A stretch of 9,340 nt of DNA from Pseudomonadota bacterium (GTDB lineage: Bacteria > Desulfobacterota > DSM-4660 > Desulfatiglandales > B25-G16): contig JADFWK010000002.1 of the NCBI GenBank assembly GCA_015223015.1, positions 1 through 9,340 on the forward strand, given 5' to 3'. Shown here one piece after another: positions 1 through 5,998 of this stretch. The notes beneath the pieces are model-generated. The model was given only the letters and a program-made list of their open reading frames with translations, ran no database searches and had not been told where the DNA came from. Position numbers and translations under genes: made by a program. Position 1 is the first letter of the stretch, and every line of letters begins with the position of its first letter.

Positions 1-3
1 CAG

Positions 4-47
4 GCGATGTCAAAACTCACCCTTCGGGCTCAAACAGTTGACATCGC
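4..47. repeat. 10-bp perfect inverted repeat with UUCG-type inner loop
   Basis: GCGATGTCAA at 4-13 is exactly complementary to TTGACATCGC at 38-47. The 24 bases between contain CCCTTCGGG, which can form a small TTCG-capped hairpin. No T-run follows on either strand, so it is not an obvious terminator. From memory only, structures of this form recur as dispersed intergenic repeats in proteobacterial genomes. No transposase is nearby and the window edge cuts off the left context. Confidence 0.6.
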
Positions 48-176
48 TTATCTTCCGCTTCGCCAAGATTTCTTCGCAAAAAACGTTTTAATGACCGCTC
101 AAAGGGATTTCCGTTTGGGCAACAGCCTGTTAATAACTGAGATCCAGGGCATGAAATGGGAACAGATGTAAATGGC

Positions 177-214
177 AAAAAAGAAATCGACGGACCACTG
201 ACAAAATTCAACGG
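177..214 (-). terminator. possible weak terminator of the transglycosylase gene
   Basis: Read on the minus strand just after the stop codon at 223-225, CCGUUGA (214-208) can pair with UCAGUGG (201-195) through a 6-base loop with two G-U pairs. A T-rich run (TTTCTTTTTT, 186-177) follows. The eight-base gap between stem and T-run is longer than in a normal intrinsic terminator, so this is only a candidate. Confidence 0.3.
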
Positions 215-222
215 ACAATACG

Positions 223-1104
223 TTAGGGCCAGTGATTGGCGAGCAGTTCAGCCAACTTGAGTACGGTATTGGCATAGTAGTCACTTTGGTTATAGTTGCG
301 GATGATCTTTTTTTTCTGTCTGTAGGTATAATCCTCTCTCCATTTATGGGCCTGAAGGTAGGAGGCAACACTGGTAATGGCATCCTCGTGTTGAAAAAGA
401 TCGATTTTGCCATCACCGTTCCCATCAAATCCATACCTTTTGATATTGGAGGGAAGGAATTGGGGCAGCCCAATAGCACCCTCTATTGAACCCTTTACCA
501 GGAAGGGGTCGACACCATGATCTTTGGAATAGATGAGAAGGGCCTTCAGCTCAGCGTAGGCCCTTGCACTTTTTTGTTCAAGCCTTTTTCTAACCCTTTG
601 AGGTGTCAGGTTTGATTTTTCTTTCGCGGGGATGTAGTCATAAATCTGTCGATAAATCACCGGTTCCAAAGAGAGTGTCTGCGTTACCAGAATGTTAACG
701 GTTTCAAATTTGCCCATGTACCTTCCGCATGAAGTCTCCACAGAAAGGATCGCCACTACCACCGGCGCGGAAACCCTAAAATGTCCTTCCATTTTCTCAA
801 GGCTCTTACGATGGGTTTTCAGATAAGAAATAGTCCTGTCTACGGAGTACTTCTCTAAAAACTGGGCATAGTTAAGGTTGGCTTCCTTTCTCATAAGGCT
901 CTTGGCGATTGCTTGGGGCATCAGCTTGAGATCCGGCCGTGAAAAGAGATCCTGGAGATATTGCTCATCGAGACCATCTATGTGTAAGCGGTCCACCAAG
1001 TTACTAACAGTCGGATGGACATCCTTTCCAAAGATGGGATTGACAAGGACTAGATGCATCGCCAACACGCACACAAAGGCAAAAAATCGGATTAAACATT
1101 TCAT
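223..1104 (-). CDS. MltB-type lytic murein transglycosylase (GH103), secreted
   Basis: A 293-residue enzyme predicted to cleave the MurNAc-GlcNAc bond of peptidoglycan, forming 1,6-anhydro-MurNAc ends, in the periplasm. The N-terminus (MKCLIRFF...) is a typical signal peptide ending near residue 26. There is no convincing lipobox, so unlike E. coli MltB it may be soluble. The catalytic glutamate is E123 in VETSCGRYMG. GAIGLPQFLPSN at 209-220 is the family's substrate-binding signature. DGNGDGKID at 227-235 is an EF-hand-like calcium loop, as known in Slt35/MltB. I chose the ATG at 1104 because it places the signal peptide at the N-terminus; a TTG at 1179 would add 25 residues in front of it. 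A GGGA stretch lies upstream. It diverges from the gene at 1209 with about 100 bases between them. The family call is firm; the cellular role (turnover or remodelling) is inferred. Confidence 0.93.
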   Translation of the reverse strand: MKCLIRFFAFVCVLAMHLVLVNPIFGKDVHPTVSNLVDRLHIDGLDEQYLQDLFSRPDLKLMPQAIAKSLMRKEANLNYAQFLEKYSVDRTISYLKTHRKSLEKMEGHFRVSAPVVVAILSVETSCGRYMGKFETVNILVTQTLSLEPVIYRQIYDYIPAKEKSNLTPQRVRKRLEQKSARAYAELKALLIYSKDHGVDPFLVKGSIEGAIGLPQFLPSNIKRYGFDGNGDGKIDLFQHEDAITSVASYLQAHKWREDYTYRQKKKIIRNYNQSDYYANTVLKLAELLANHWP

Positions 1105-1208
1105 CAATGTATTCCCGGTAACAGGTAGCCGTTGGTTTTGAGTCCCAATGAGATTACCAAATTCAACCCGTATGTGCAATAGCTATCAGGCTGAGTGGAG
1201 GTACTACC

Positions 1209-1412
1209 ATGGAATGTAAAAAGGAAGAGAATCTCGAGAAATGTAACTGCACCTATGAGCCGTGTTCGAGGAAGGGCATGTGCTGCGAGTGTATCGCATA
1301 CCATCTCAGAATGAGGGAGCTGCCAGCATGCTGTTTTCCCGATGATGTCGAGGCCACCTTTGACAGGTCCTTTGAATGCTTTTCCAGATTGGTTCAAGGG
1401 GGAAAGATCTAA
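1209..1412 (+). CDS. small ten-cysteine protein, DUF6485-like
   Basis: A 67-residue cytosolic protein with ten cysteines (3, 12, 14, 19, 25, 26, 28, 41, 42, 57), arranged as CNCTYEPC, then CCEC, then CCF. The pattern and length match my memory of the DUF6485 family of anaerobes, whose function is unknown. The clustered CxC and CCxC motifs suggest zinc or iron-sulfur binding (inference). The start is well supported: GGAGG at 1197-1201 lies seven bases before the ATG. The gene stands alone on the plus strand, divergent from the transglycosylase and convergent with the operon ending at 1584. I see no convincing promoter in the 104 bases between 1105 and 1208. Confidence 0.85.
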   Translation: MECKKEENLEKCNCTYEPCSRKGMCCECIAYHLRMRELPACCFPDDVEATFDRSFECFSRLVQGGKI

Positions 1413-1530
1413 TGCTTCTTGAGAAAGTAGTGGTAAAGGAACCCCTGGATCGCTATCTGAGTGGGCATCTCTTTTGATCATGCAGCAGGAAAACAGGTTC
1501 TTGGGTCGAGATCATGTGAGATGTGAACTC

Positions 1531-1574
1531 TGATATGTATGGTGTGCGACAGGCTATCCCTGTAACGCATATCA
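1531..1574. terminator. imperfect hairpin between convergent genes
   Basis: TGCG-ACAGG (1545-1553) pairs with CCTGT-CGCA (1559-1569) through a 5-base loop, with a two-A bulge. An alternative outer pairing is TGATATG (1531-1537) with CATATCA (1568-1574). It lies between the 3' ends of the plus gene ending at 1412 and the minus operon ending at 1584. No T-run follows on either strand, so if it stops transcription it would not be a classic intrinsic terminator. The rest of 1413-1583 shows nothing. Confidence 0.35.
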
Positions 1575-1583
1575 CACATCACC

Positions 1584-2423
1584 CTAGAGAATCTCTATCT
1601 CCTCTAACGAGCGCTTTTTCCTCTCTAGTGGTAAGCTATTTTTCGTGGCCTTTTGCACAATATCTTTGCCCAGTAAAGCGGCACCAACAGCCCCGGTGAT
1701 AAGAGGTTCGGGGGGAACCAGCGTGGCATAACCCAATTTGTCGGAAAGCGCCTTAACCAGACCAGCATTTTTGGCTCCTCCGCCTGTAATAACAACCTCA
1801 TTTGCCACCTTCAATCTCTTGACCATCCGCGAGATCCTGCTAGCCAGTGATTCGAGGATGCCAGCGACCAGATCGTTGAGAGGAACCCCTTCCGCCAACC
1901 GGGCCACTACCTCCTGCTCGGCAAATACCGTACAGATATTGCTTATTTGTGCAGGCTCTTTGCTTTTCAGCGCCATTCCGCCACAGGCTTCTATGGTGAT
2001 TTCCAGCGCCTCGGCGATAACCTCTAAGAATCTTCCGGTACCAGCGGCACACTTGTCATTCATGACGAAATCTGTGGGCCTGCCGTGGTCTATTGTTATC
2101 CCCTTGCTGTCCTGCCCTCCAATGTCAATAATTGTTTTGCACTCAGGGAAAAGGTGCGCCACCCCTTTGGCATGACAACTAATCTCCGTTACCTGTTTGT
2201 CGGCAAAAGGGACATTGATTCTTCCATAACCGGTAGCCACAAGGTAGGTGATTGCGTCAAAAGGAAGGCCAGCCTGATTGAGGGCATTTTCCATTACCCT
2301 GTTGGCCAATCTTCGCTGCTCCGGTCCGGTAGGCCCTATAATAGAGGAGATGATCCCGTCATTCATGATCACCACCTTGGTCATGGTAGAGCCTATGTCA
2401 ATGCCTGCAAAGTAGTCTGACAT
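1584..2423 (-). CDS. ATPase activator of 2-hydroxyacyl-CoA dehydratase / benzoyl-CoA reductase (BadF/BcrD/HgdC family)
   Basis: A 279-residue ASKHA-fold ATPase that passes single low-potential electrons to its partner enzyme at the cost of ATP. Visible motifs in order: GIDIGSTMTK (7-16, phosphate 1), IDIGGQDSK (99-107, phosphate 2), C125 in NDKCAAGTGRF, C164 in ISNICTVFAEQE, and ITGGGAKNAGL (212-222, adenosine site). In the family, the two cysteines from each protomer of a dimer hold one [4Fe-4S] cluster, and the spacing here matches HgdC. Length is close to BcrD and about 20 residues longer than HgdC because of a charged C-terminal tail. It is the last gene of the operon, six bases after the stop of the BcrB-like gene; its AGGA-type ribosome site lies at that stop. 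No second ATPase (BcrA-type) is present, so a homodimer is inferred. Confidence 0.95.
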   Translation of the reverse strand: MSDYFAGIDIGSTMTKVVIMNDGIISSIIGPTGPEQRRLANRVMENALNQAGLPFDAITYLVATGYGRINVPFADKQVTEISCHAKGVAHLFPECKTIIDIGGQDSKGITIDHGRPTDFVMNDKCAAGTGRFLEVIAEALEITIEACGGMALKSKEPAQISNICTVFAEQEVVARLAEGVPLNDLVAGILESLASRISRMVKRLKVANEVVITGGGAKNAGLVKALSDKLGYATLVPPEPLITGAVGAALLGKDIVQKATKNSLPLERKKRSLEEIEIL

Positions 2424-2429
2424 AGCATC

Positions 2430-3836
2430 CTAGCGGCGATCGGCCTTGTTTTTCCTTACTTGTTCCAAGGTCTCAATAAAGGCATCTATCCTATTTCGTG
2501 TATCGACCTCGGAATAGGTGCTTATGTCTATGATATCACTTTCCAAAATCAGGGAAGGGAGTTCTCGCTTTTCCTCTCCTTTCTTTCCATCTTGCCCCAG
2601 TATTAAAACGGGGATCGGCTTGTATATCTTCCTCAACTGGTTTAACTGCCAGATCAGGCCAAGGTGCCAGGTTCTGCATGAGAATGCCTCATGCATGACA
2701 ACACCGTCGATCTGGTAGTCTTCAATATACTGTATTAAGCGCTCCACGTCTGGCTCGGATCCAGGCCTTTTTTTGGCCTTGTCGTACCAGTAGGTCCAGT
2801 ATCCCAGCCATCTCCAAGCCAGTCGTTCAATAGGGTCATTGGTATCAGGCATGTTGAGCCTGTAGATGGGTTCGATCATACGATAGGTCGTCTCGACCGG
2901 GAAAACCGCCCCTTTGCTATTAAAATAGTTAAAATCGGTCAGGGCAAACCACGAGGGTAATCCTCCACCCCACAGGAGTCGATATTTCTCATCCTCGACC
3001 ACGCCCTCTTTCCTGGCAATCTTATCCTTGAGCTCCTTATTTAAATCTAAATAAAAATCATACGCTTCCTGGGTGCCCATCATAAAGACCATAGGCACCA
3101 TGGTATTCATGGCATCCCCTGTGCCCATTGGTGTGGGTACAGCCCTTCTAAGCTCATATGTCTCCCAGATCAGATTCCAGGTTCTCTCGCCCAAATCAAC
3201 GAGCTCACTGAGCCGATCGTAGTCCATCTTTTTTCCCGTTTGTTCTTCCAGGAATTTTACCAACCCCCGTAATTCCGCTACAATATACTTAATGTAATAG
3301 TCCTGAACGTCGGCAACCTCGATATCATCCTCATAAAGGGGATAGGGAAGACCTACATCATAGATAGGAACGTCGGGCATATATTGCTGCGCTGCCTGGT
3401 ACCACTTGTTTCTCGGGTCACACAAGATCTGGCCGCTCGAGAGCATAAAATCAGGACGTGCTTGTCCTCCCCATGGGGCATCGGGAGGCATTTCGCCTAA
3501 TTCCTCCCTCCACTGGTCAAAACCGAGTCCACAGAGGGCATAGGTGCAAAGAGAACGTGAAAAGCTTTGGGATTCTGCCCTTTCCAGAAATCTTTCGGCA
3601 TCTCTCTTTGCCCCGCACACACCTGCATAATTTTCGGTCCAGACCGGCACTACATCCATAGCCCTTATTATCTCATCATAGCTACAAACTATAAATGAAT
3701 AGGCAAGTTTCTTCCCTTCTTCCTTTGCCTTTACAGTACCACCGATGGCTGCCTTTACCATAGCACCGATGGAGCTGGCGGCCTCGGTCGCGGTTCTTCT
3801 CTTCTTTCTCTCTTGCTTCTTTTCTTCCTCAGCCAT
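2430..3836 (-). CDS. BcrB/HgdB-family subunit of an ATP-dependent acyl-CoA reductase or dehydratase
   Basis: A 468-residue iron-sulfur protein of the 2-hydroxyacyl-CoA dehydratase superfamily (PF06050-type). The first 35 residues are a charged extension (MAEEEKKQERKKRR). The expected three cluster cysteines can be placed as C97 (SLCTYALCG), C139 (GQILCDPRNKWY) and C387 (HEAFSCRTWHLG); the same three blocks occur in BcrB (recalled as VCTYV, TGCFTFMKW and KSCNS). The block EDEKYRLLWGGGLPSW (281-296) is also shared. Its length is nearer BcrB and BzdO than the shorter HgdB. It is translated from AAGGAGG (3846-3852), nine bases before ATG. It would pair with the product of the gene at 3901-5061 and receive electrons from the downstream activator. 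The substrate (aromatic acyl-CoA, 2-hydroxyacyl-CoA or other) cannot be determined from sequence alone. Confidence 0.92.
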   Translation of the reverse strand: MAEEEKKQERKKRRTATEAASSIGAMVKAAIGGTVKAKEEGKKLAYSFIVCSYDEIIRAMDVVPVWTENYAGVCGAKRDAERFLERAESQSFSRSLCTYALCGLGFDQWREELGEMPPDAPWGGQARPDFMLSSGQILCDPRNKWYQAAQQYMPDVPIYDVGLPYPLYEDDIEVADVQDYYIKYIVAELRGLVKFLEEQTGKKMDYDRLSELVDLGERTWNLIWETYELRRAVPTPMGTGDAMNTMVPMVFMMGTQEAYDFYLDLNKELKDKIARKEGVVEDEKYRLLWGGGLPSWFALTDFNYFNSKGAVFPVETTYRMIEPIYRLNMPDTNDPIERLAWRWLGYWTYWYDKAKKRPGSEPDVERLIQYIEDYQIDGVVMHEAFSCRTWHLGLIWQLNQLRKIYKPIPVLILGQDGKKGEEKRELPSLILESDIIDISTYSEVDTRNRIDAFIETLEQVRKNKADRR

Positions 3837-3845
3837 CTGCTAAAA

Positions 3846-3852
3846 CCTCCTT
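3846..3852 (-). promoter_or_regulatory. strong Shine-Dalgarno site of the BcrB-like gene
   Basis: The minus strand reads AAGGAGG, nine bases before the ATG at 3836. It fixes this start and implies independent, efficient translation despite the 64-base gap after the upstream gene. Confidence 0.8.
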
Positions 3853-3860
3853 ATCGTTCG

Positions 3861-3870
3861 CCGTTAACGG
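3861..3870. repeat. 10-bp perfect palindrome in the intercistronic gap
   Basis: CCGTTAACGG is self-complementary and lies between the stop of the BcrC-like gene and the ribosome site of the BcrB-like gene. It has no loop bases, so it is more likely a protein site or chance than an RNA hairpin. Confidence 0.4.
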
Positions 3871-3900
3871 TTTTCCCATTCCCATGGAGAACTGACATTA

Positions 3901-5061
3901 CTATTCGATCATTTCAAGAAATGCCTGGATCCTGGTTCGTAACCGGCCAATGATGCCTGCCGAGTATTCATCCTCTAAATACAGAACTGGTATGTTGAGG
4001 GAATCGAGGTATGCTTTCCGTGCAGGAACCTCAAACCCAAAAGGGTCGCAATACTTATACACATAGAGGATAACACCATCAACCTTGAATTCCTTACCCA
4101 GGGAGCCAATATCACCGAATCGTGCTGTAAGGTCTTTCTCATAGGCTCCCTCCGCCTTTTCCCTATAGGTCCGGGGGCAATTTATCTTATCCAGATAACG
4201 GTGTGCCAGCGCATCGAGGGGATCACCCCCAACGTCCGTATGAGGCAAGTAATCTCTGGTGCCGATACAGAGGCTATCGACAACCACATTGGCTCCACTA
4301 TCCTCAATGAGCTTGACAAAGTCAATGTTATCTATGCAGGCACCGTCAACCATTATGCGAGGTGCCTTGTGCACAGGGGCTTCCTTTCTCTGTGTCAGTT
4401 CCTCTAAAACCTCGGCAAATAATTCATTTGCTTCAGTAACCGGAAGGCTCATTCCAACGGTGAGTATCTTCGACATTTCTGTTCCTGAGATAAGCGGCGG
4501 ATCTGACTTCCGCAGGTCATAGAGGGCTTTTGCCTTGTCTCTGTTTTCATTGTACAAATCAATAGCCTCAATAAGGTCACTGTCCGCAATCTCTTTCTGA
4601 GCGAACCTTCCGAGGCTTTTTCTAAAGGTATTGAGCTCTTCGGTAAAGAATTCCATTGACGGTCCGCTGACTGTATGGGGAACATTGATAAAATGAGAAT
4701 AAGGGAGTCCGAGTGTATAGCGCCAGGTACTGTAAGGTCTGGTCATGCTGTCGCAGCCATGGGGAATAACGATACCATCACAAAAATCGTACCATCCTTT
4801 CACTGAAAGATCAAAGCAACTTCGTATAAAGGGGCATGCAATGGTCTCCAAATTAGTATCCCCTTTGGTGATGGGCTCATTAACATTACCCCTTATCCTG
4901 AAAGGTACCAATCCCGCTGCCGTAATAATCTCCATTGGAACCAGGGAGCAGAGATAGGAAATCACGGTTTTACCTTCCTTCTTGAGTTCTCGTGCCCTGA
5001 TTCCGTAGTCCTTATAATACCTTTCAACCTTAGACATCACGGTGCTGTTCTGTTCATTCAT
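3901..5061 (-). CDS. BcrC/HgdB-family subunit of an ATP-dependent acyl-CoA reductase or dehydratase
   Basis: A 386-residue partner subunit of the same superfamily as the gene at 2430-3836, and first gene of the operon. Candidate cluster ligands are C76 or C82 (ETIACPFIRSC), C103 (PHGCDSMTRPY) and C338 (YKYCDPFGFEVPARKAYL). The C-terminus (YLEDEYSAGIIGRLRTR, 361-377) is the most conserved block of the family and matches BcrC closely, as does the length. The N-terminal block KTVISYLCSLVPMEIITAAG (31-50) is the usual superfamily start. The start is supported by GAGGAG (5076-5071) nine bases before ATG; an internal ATG at codon 9 is possible. The two large subunits would bind the acyl-CoA between two [4Fe-4S] clusters. 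Benzoyl-CoA-type reduction is favoured over dehydration by similarity, but this is an inference. Confidence 0.93.
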   Translation of the reverse strand: MNEQNSTVMSKVERYYKDYGIRARELKKEGKTVISYLCSLVPMEIITAAGLVPFRIRGNVNEPITKGDTNLETIACPFIRSCFDLSVKGWYDFCDGIVIPHGCDSMTRPYSTWRYTLGLPYSHFINVPHTVSGPSMEFFTEELNTFRKSLGRFAQKEIADSDLIEAIDLYNENRDKAKALYDLRKSDPPLISGTEMSKILTVGMSLPVTEANELFAEVLEELTQRKEAPVHKAPRIMVDGACIDNIDFVKLIEDSGANVVVDSLCIGTRDYLPHTDVGGDPLDALAHRYLDKINCPRTYREKAEGAYEKDLTARFGDIGSLGKEFKVDGVILYVYKYCDPFGFEVPARKAYLDSLNIPVLYLEDEYSAGIIGRLRTRIQAFLEMIE

Positions 5062-5131
5062 CGCCCCTATCTCCTCTTGAATTGTGCTGATACAGTTACT
5101 GCCTTTTAGGATGTGGCTACTTTACAGCTAA

Positions 5132-5160
5132 AAAGTAATTAAAATGCTTCACGTTGTCAA
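5132..5160 (-). promoter_or_regulatory. candidate sigma70 promoter of the three-gene operon
   Basis: On the minus strand TTGACA (5160-5155), a perfect -35 box, is followed after exactly 17 bases by TACTTT (5137-5132), a weak -10 (3 of 6, including the key T-A and last T). The start point would fall near 5125, leaving about 60 bases of leader before the ATG at 5061. The weak -10 suggests an activator may be needed (inference). Confidence 0.5.
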
Positions 5161-5376
5161 TATATTCCTCATGTTCAAGCCTCCTTCTTCCCAAGATAGT
5201 AGCCGAACTTCACTTTGCAAATCAAGTGAGAGTAAAAAAGCGTAGATCCGGCCCTTATTCTCAGACTTTCCTTGGGGTTCCAGTTGAAGCCTGCCCGTCT
5301 TTACTGTTACGCGTTCTTGATAAACTAGCTTCACTAAGCGCCAGACACAAACGACAGTTTGTAGCGATTTCAGAGG

Positions 5377-5437
5377 TGGATACTTTTTATCCATCTAGGT
5401 GCCCTTCAACCGTGAAAATTGGATACTTTTTATCCAA
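5377..5437. promoter_or_regulatory. twin 17-bp palindromes, probable tandem operator
   Basis: TGGATACTTTTTATCCA occurs exactly twice, at 5377-5393 and 5420-5436; the second copy extends to TTGGATA...TATCCAA (5419-5437). Each has 6-7-bp arms around a 5-base centre. The centres are 43 bp apart, about four helical turns, so two bound dimers would face the same side of the DNA. The sites lie about 220 bp upstream of the promoter at 5132-5160 and about 255 bp before the YHS gene. The regulator is not in the window. The arm words GGATA and TATCC recall HipB-type operators but in the opposite order, so no link is claimed. Confidence 0.55.
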
Positions 5438-5510
5438 TCTCTCACATCTTTCTACGAATAAATAGCGCTTGCCTTCAAAGCCACGCCCGATAAAGCACAT
5501 AAATTCAAAT

Positions 5511-5537
5511 AGTTAAACGCTAACTACCACAATGTGG
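5511..5537. repeat. two adjacent short palindromes
   Basis: AGTTA-aacgc-TAACT (5511-5525) is followed one base later by CCACA-a-TGTGG (5527-5537). Both are perfect in their 5-bp arms. They could be protein binding sites in the control region; each alone could occur by chance. Confidence 0.35.
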
Positions 5538-5601
5538 CACGCCCTTTGCTCATAATAAAGCTCGAAACGTCAAGAAACCAATGAATTGCCCCCCCGAGCG
5601 C

Positions 5602-5629
5602 ATGGGGGTGAAGGATTGTTCACCCCCAT
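5602..5629. repeat. 11-bp perfect stem-loop upstream of the YHS gene
   Basis: ATGGGGGTGAA (5602-5612) is perfectly complementary to TTCACCCCCAT (5619-5629) around the 6-base loop GGATTG. It is very stable but has no T-run on either side, so it is not an intrinsic terminator. It sits 62 bases before the YHS start and could be an RNA leader structure or an operator. Confidence 0.6.
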
Positions 5630-5691
5630 TGGTAACCTGAAAGGTTTGAGCATTTAGTGTCTTAACTTGGTTCAAAAAGGGAGGGCTAGCC

Positions 5692-5865
5692 ATGGCAAGA
5701 TTAGCACCTACACCCAACGCTATTACCGATCCGGTATGCGGCATGAAGGTGGAACCAGGCATGACGCGCTTGGTATCCAACTGCCAGGGACACAGTTACT
5801 GGTTCTGTTCTGAGGACTGCCGCAGGGCCTTTGAGAAGAACCCCGAAGAAGTATCTGAATCCTAA
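5692..5865 (+). CDS. YHS-domain protein, apparently cut short by a frameshift
   Basis: A 57-residue reading with the YHS signature: DPVCGMKV (13-20), C31, and YWFCSEDCRRAFEKNP (36-51), with C16, C39 and C43 as likely metal ligands. YHS domains are thought to bind metals such as copper and occur alone or in P-type metal ATPases. The start is strong: GGGAGGG (5679-5685) six bases before ATG. The reading ends at TAA (5863-5865) after EEVSES, where the family normally continues with a KYL-type ending. That ending is present one frame over (see next entry), so an extra base in the CCCC run at 5841-5844 is likely. Whether this is a true mutation, a sequencing error or programmed frameshifting cannot be told here. 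The next gene downstream is a SHOCT protein, fitting a metal-response context. Confidence 0.8.
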   Translation: MARLAPTPNAITDPVCGMKVEPGMTRLVSNCQGHSYWFCSEDCRRAFEKNPEEVSES

Positions 5866-5971
5866 GACCGTCAAGCATAAGTGGCCTACGGGCTGGTGGG
5901 GACGCTACCTGGAGCGGATGGCAAAGGCAAACAAGGAACTATTCGGTGGCGGACCCCCGCGATGCCACTGA
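5843..5971 (+). pseudogene. out-of-frame C-terminal part of the YHS protein
   Basis: In the frame starting at 5843 the sequence reads PKKYLNPK, then KWPTGWWGRYLERMAKAN, ending GGGPPRCH before TGA at 5969-5971. PKKYL is the expected end of a YHS domain following FEKN, so removing one C from 5841-5844 would give a single 92-residue protein. The tail, with aromatic GWWGRYLE and a terminal Cys-His, looks protein-like and resembles tails I recall on other short YHS proteins. A short inverted repeat begins six bases after this TGA, consistent with 5971 being the original gene end. Confidence 0.7.
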
Positions 5972-5977
5972 CATAAG

Positions 5978-5998
5978 TTTCCAATGGCATTTTGGAAA
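5978..5998. repeat. 7-bp inverted repeat just after the YHS gene end
   Basis: TTTCCAA (5978-5984) pairs perfectly with TTGGAAA (5992-5998) around a 7-base loop, starting six bases after the TGA at 5969-5971. There is no T-run on the plus strand, so termination is uncertain. Confidence 0.4.

Larger units (their letters stand above)
1..222. other. left-edge region without a supported gene
   Basis: Frame 1 on the plus strand is open from the window edge to a TAA at 169-171 (about 56 codons), but it has no recognisable domain and no ribosome binding site can be judged. The minus-strand reading over the same bases is no better. Besides the inverted repeat at 4-47, the region holds a 9-bp direct repeat (TCGACGGAC at 187-195 and TCAACGGAC at 208-216, 8 of 9 identical, spaced exactly 21 bp). 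Confidence 0.4.
5161..5691. other. palindrome-rich region without a convincing gene
   Basis: Open frames exist on both strands (for example 5149-5394 minus, 5154-5465 plus, and a 37-codon frame at 5387-5500 minus), but none has a good ribosome site or recognisable domain. The region carries at least five separate inverted repeats, described in their own entries. It lies between the divergent operon start (5061) and the YHS gene (5692), so it is best read as a control region, possibly with the remains of a lost gene. Confidence 0.5.

Noticed and set aside
218..230. GTTAGGG-like sequence suggesting an integron attC core.
   Set aside because: It does not fit GTTRRRY, no partner core with an attC-type hairpin is found, and it is the stop codon region of the transglycosylase gene.
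5149..5394. An 81-codon minus-strand frame starting MDKKYPPL, just upstream of the operon.
   Set aside because: Weak ribosome site, no recognisable domain, and its start is wholly within the palindrome; it also overlaps the likely operon promoter.
5154..5465. A 103-codon plus-strand frame across the control region.
   Set aside because: No ribosome site, low-complexity composition and no recognisable family; it runs through both operator palindromes.
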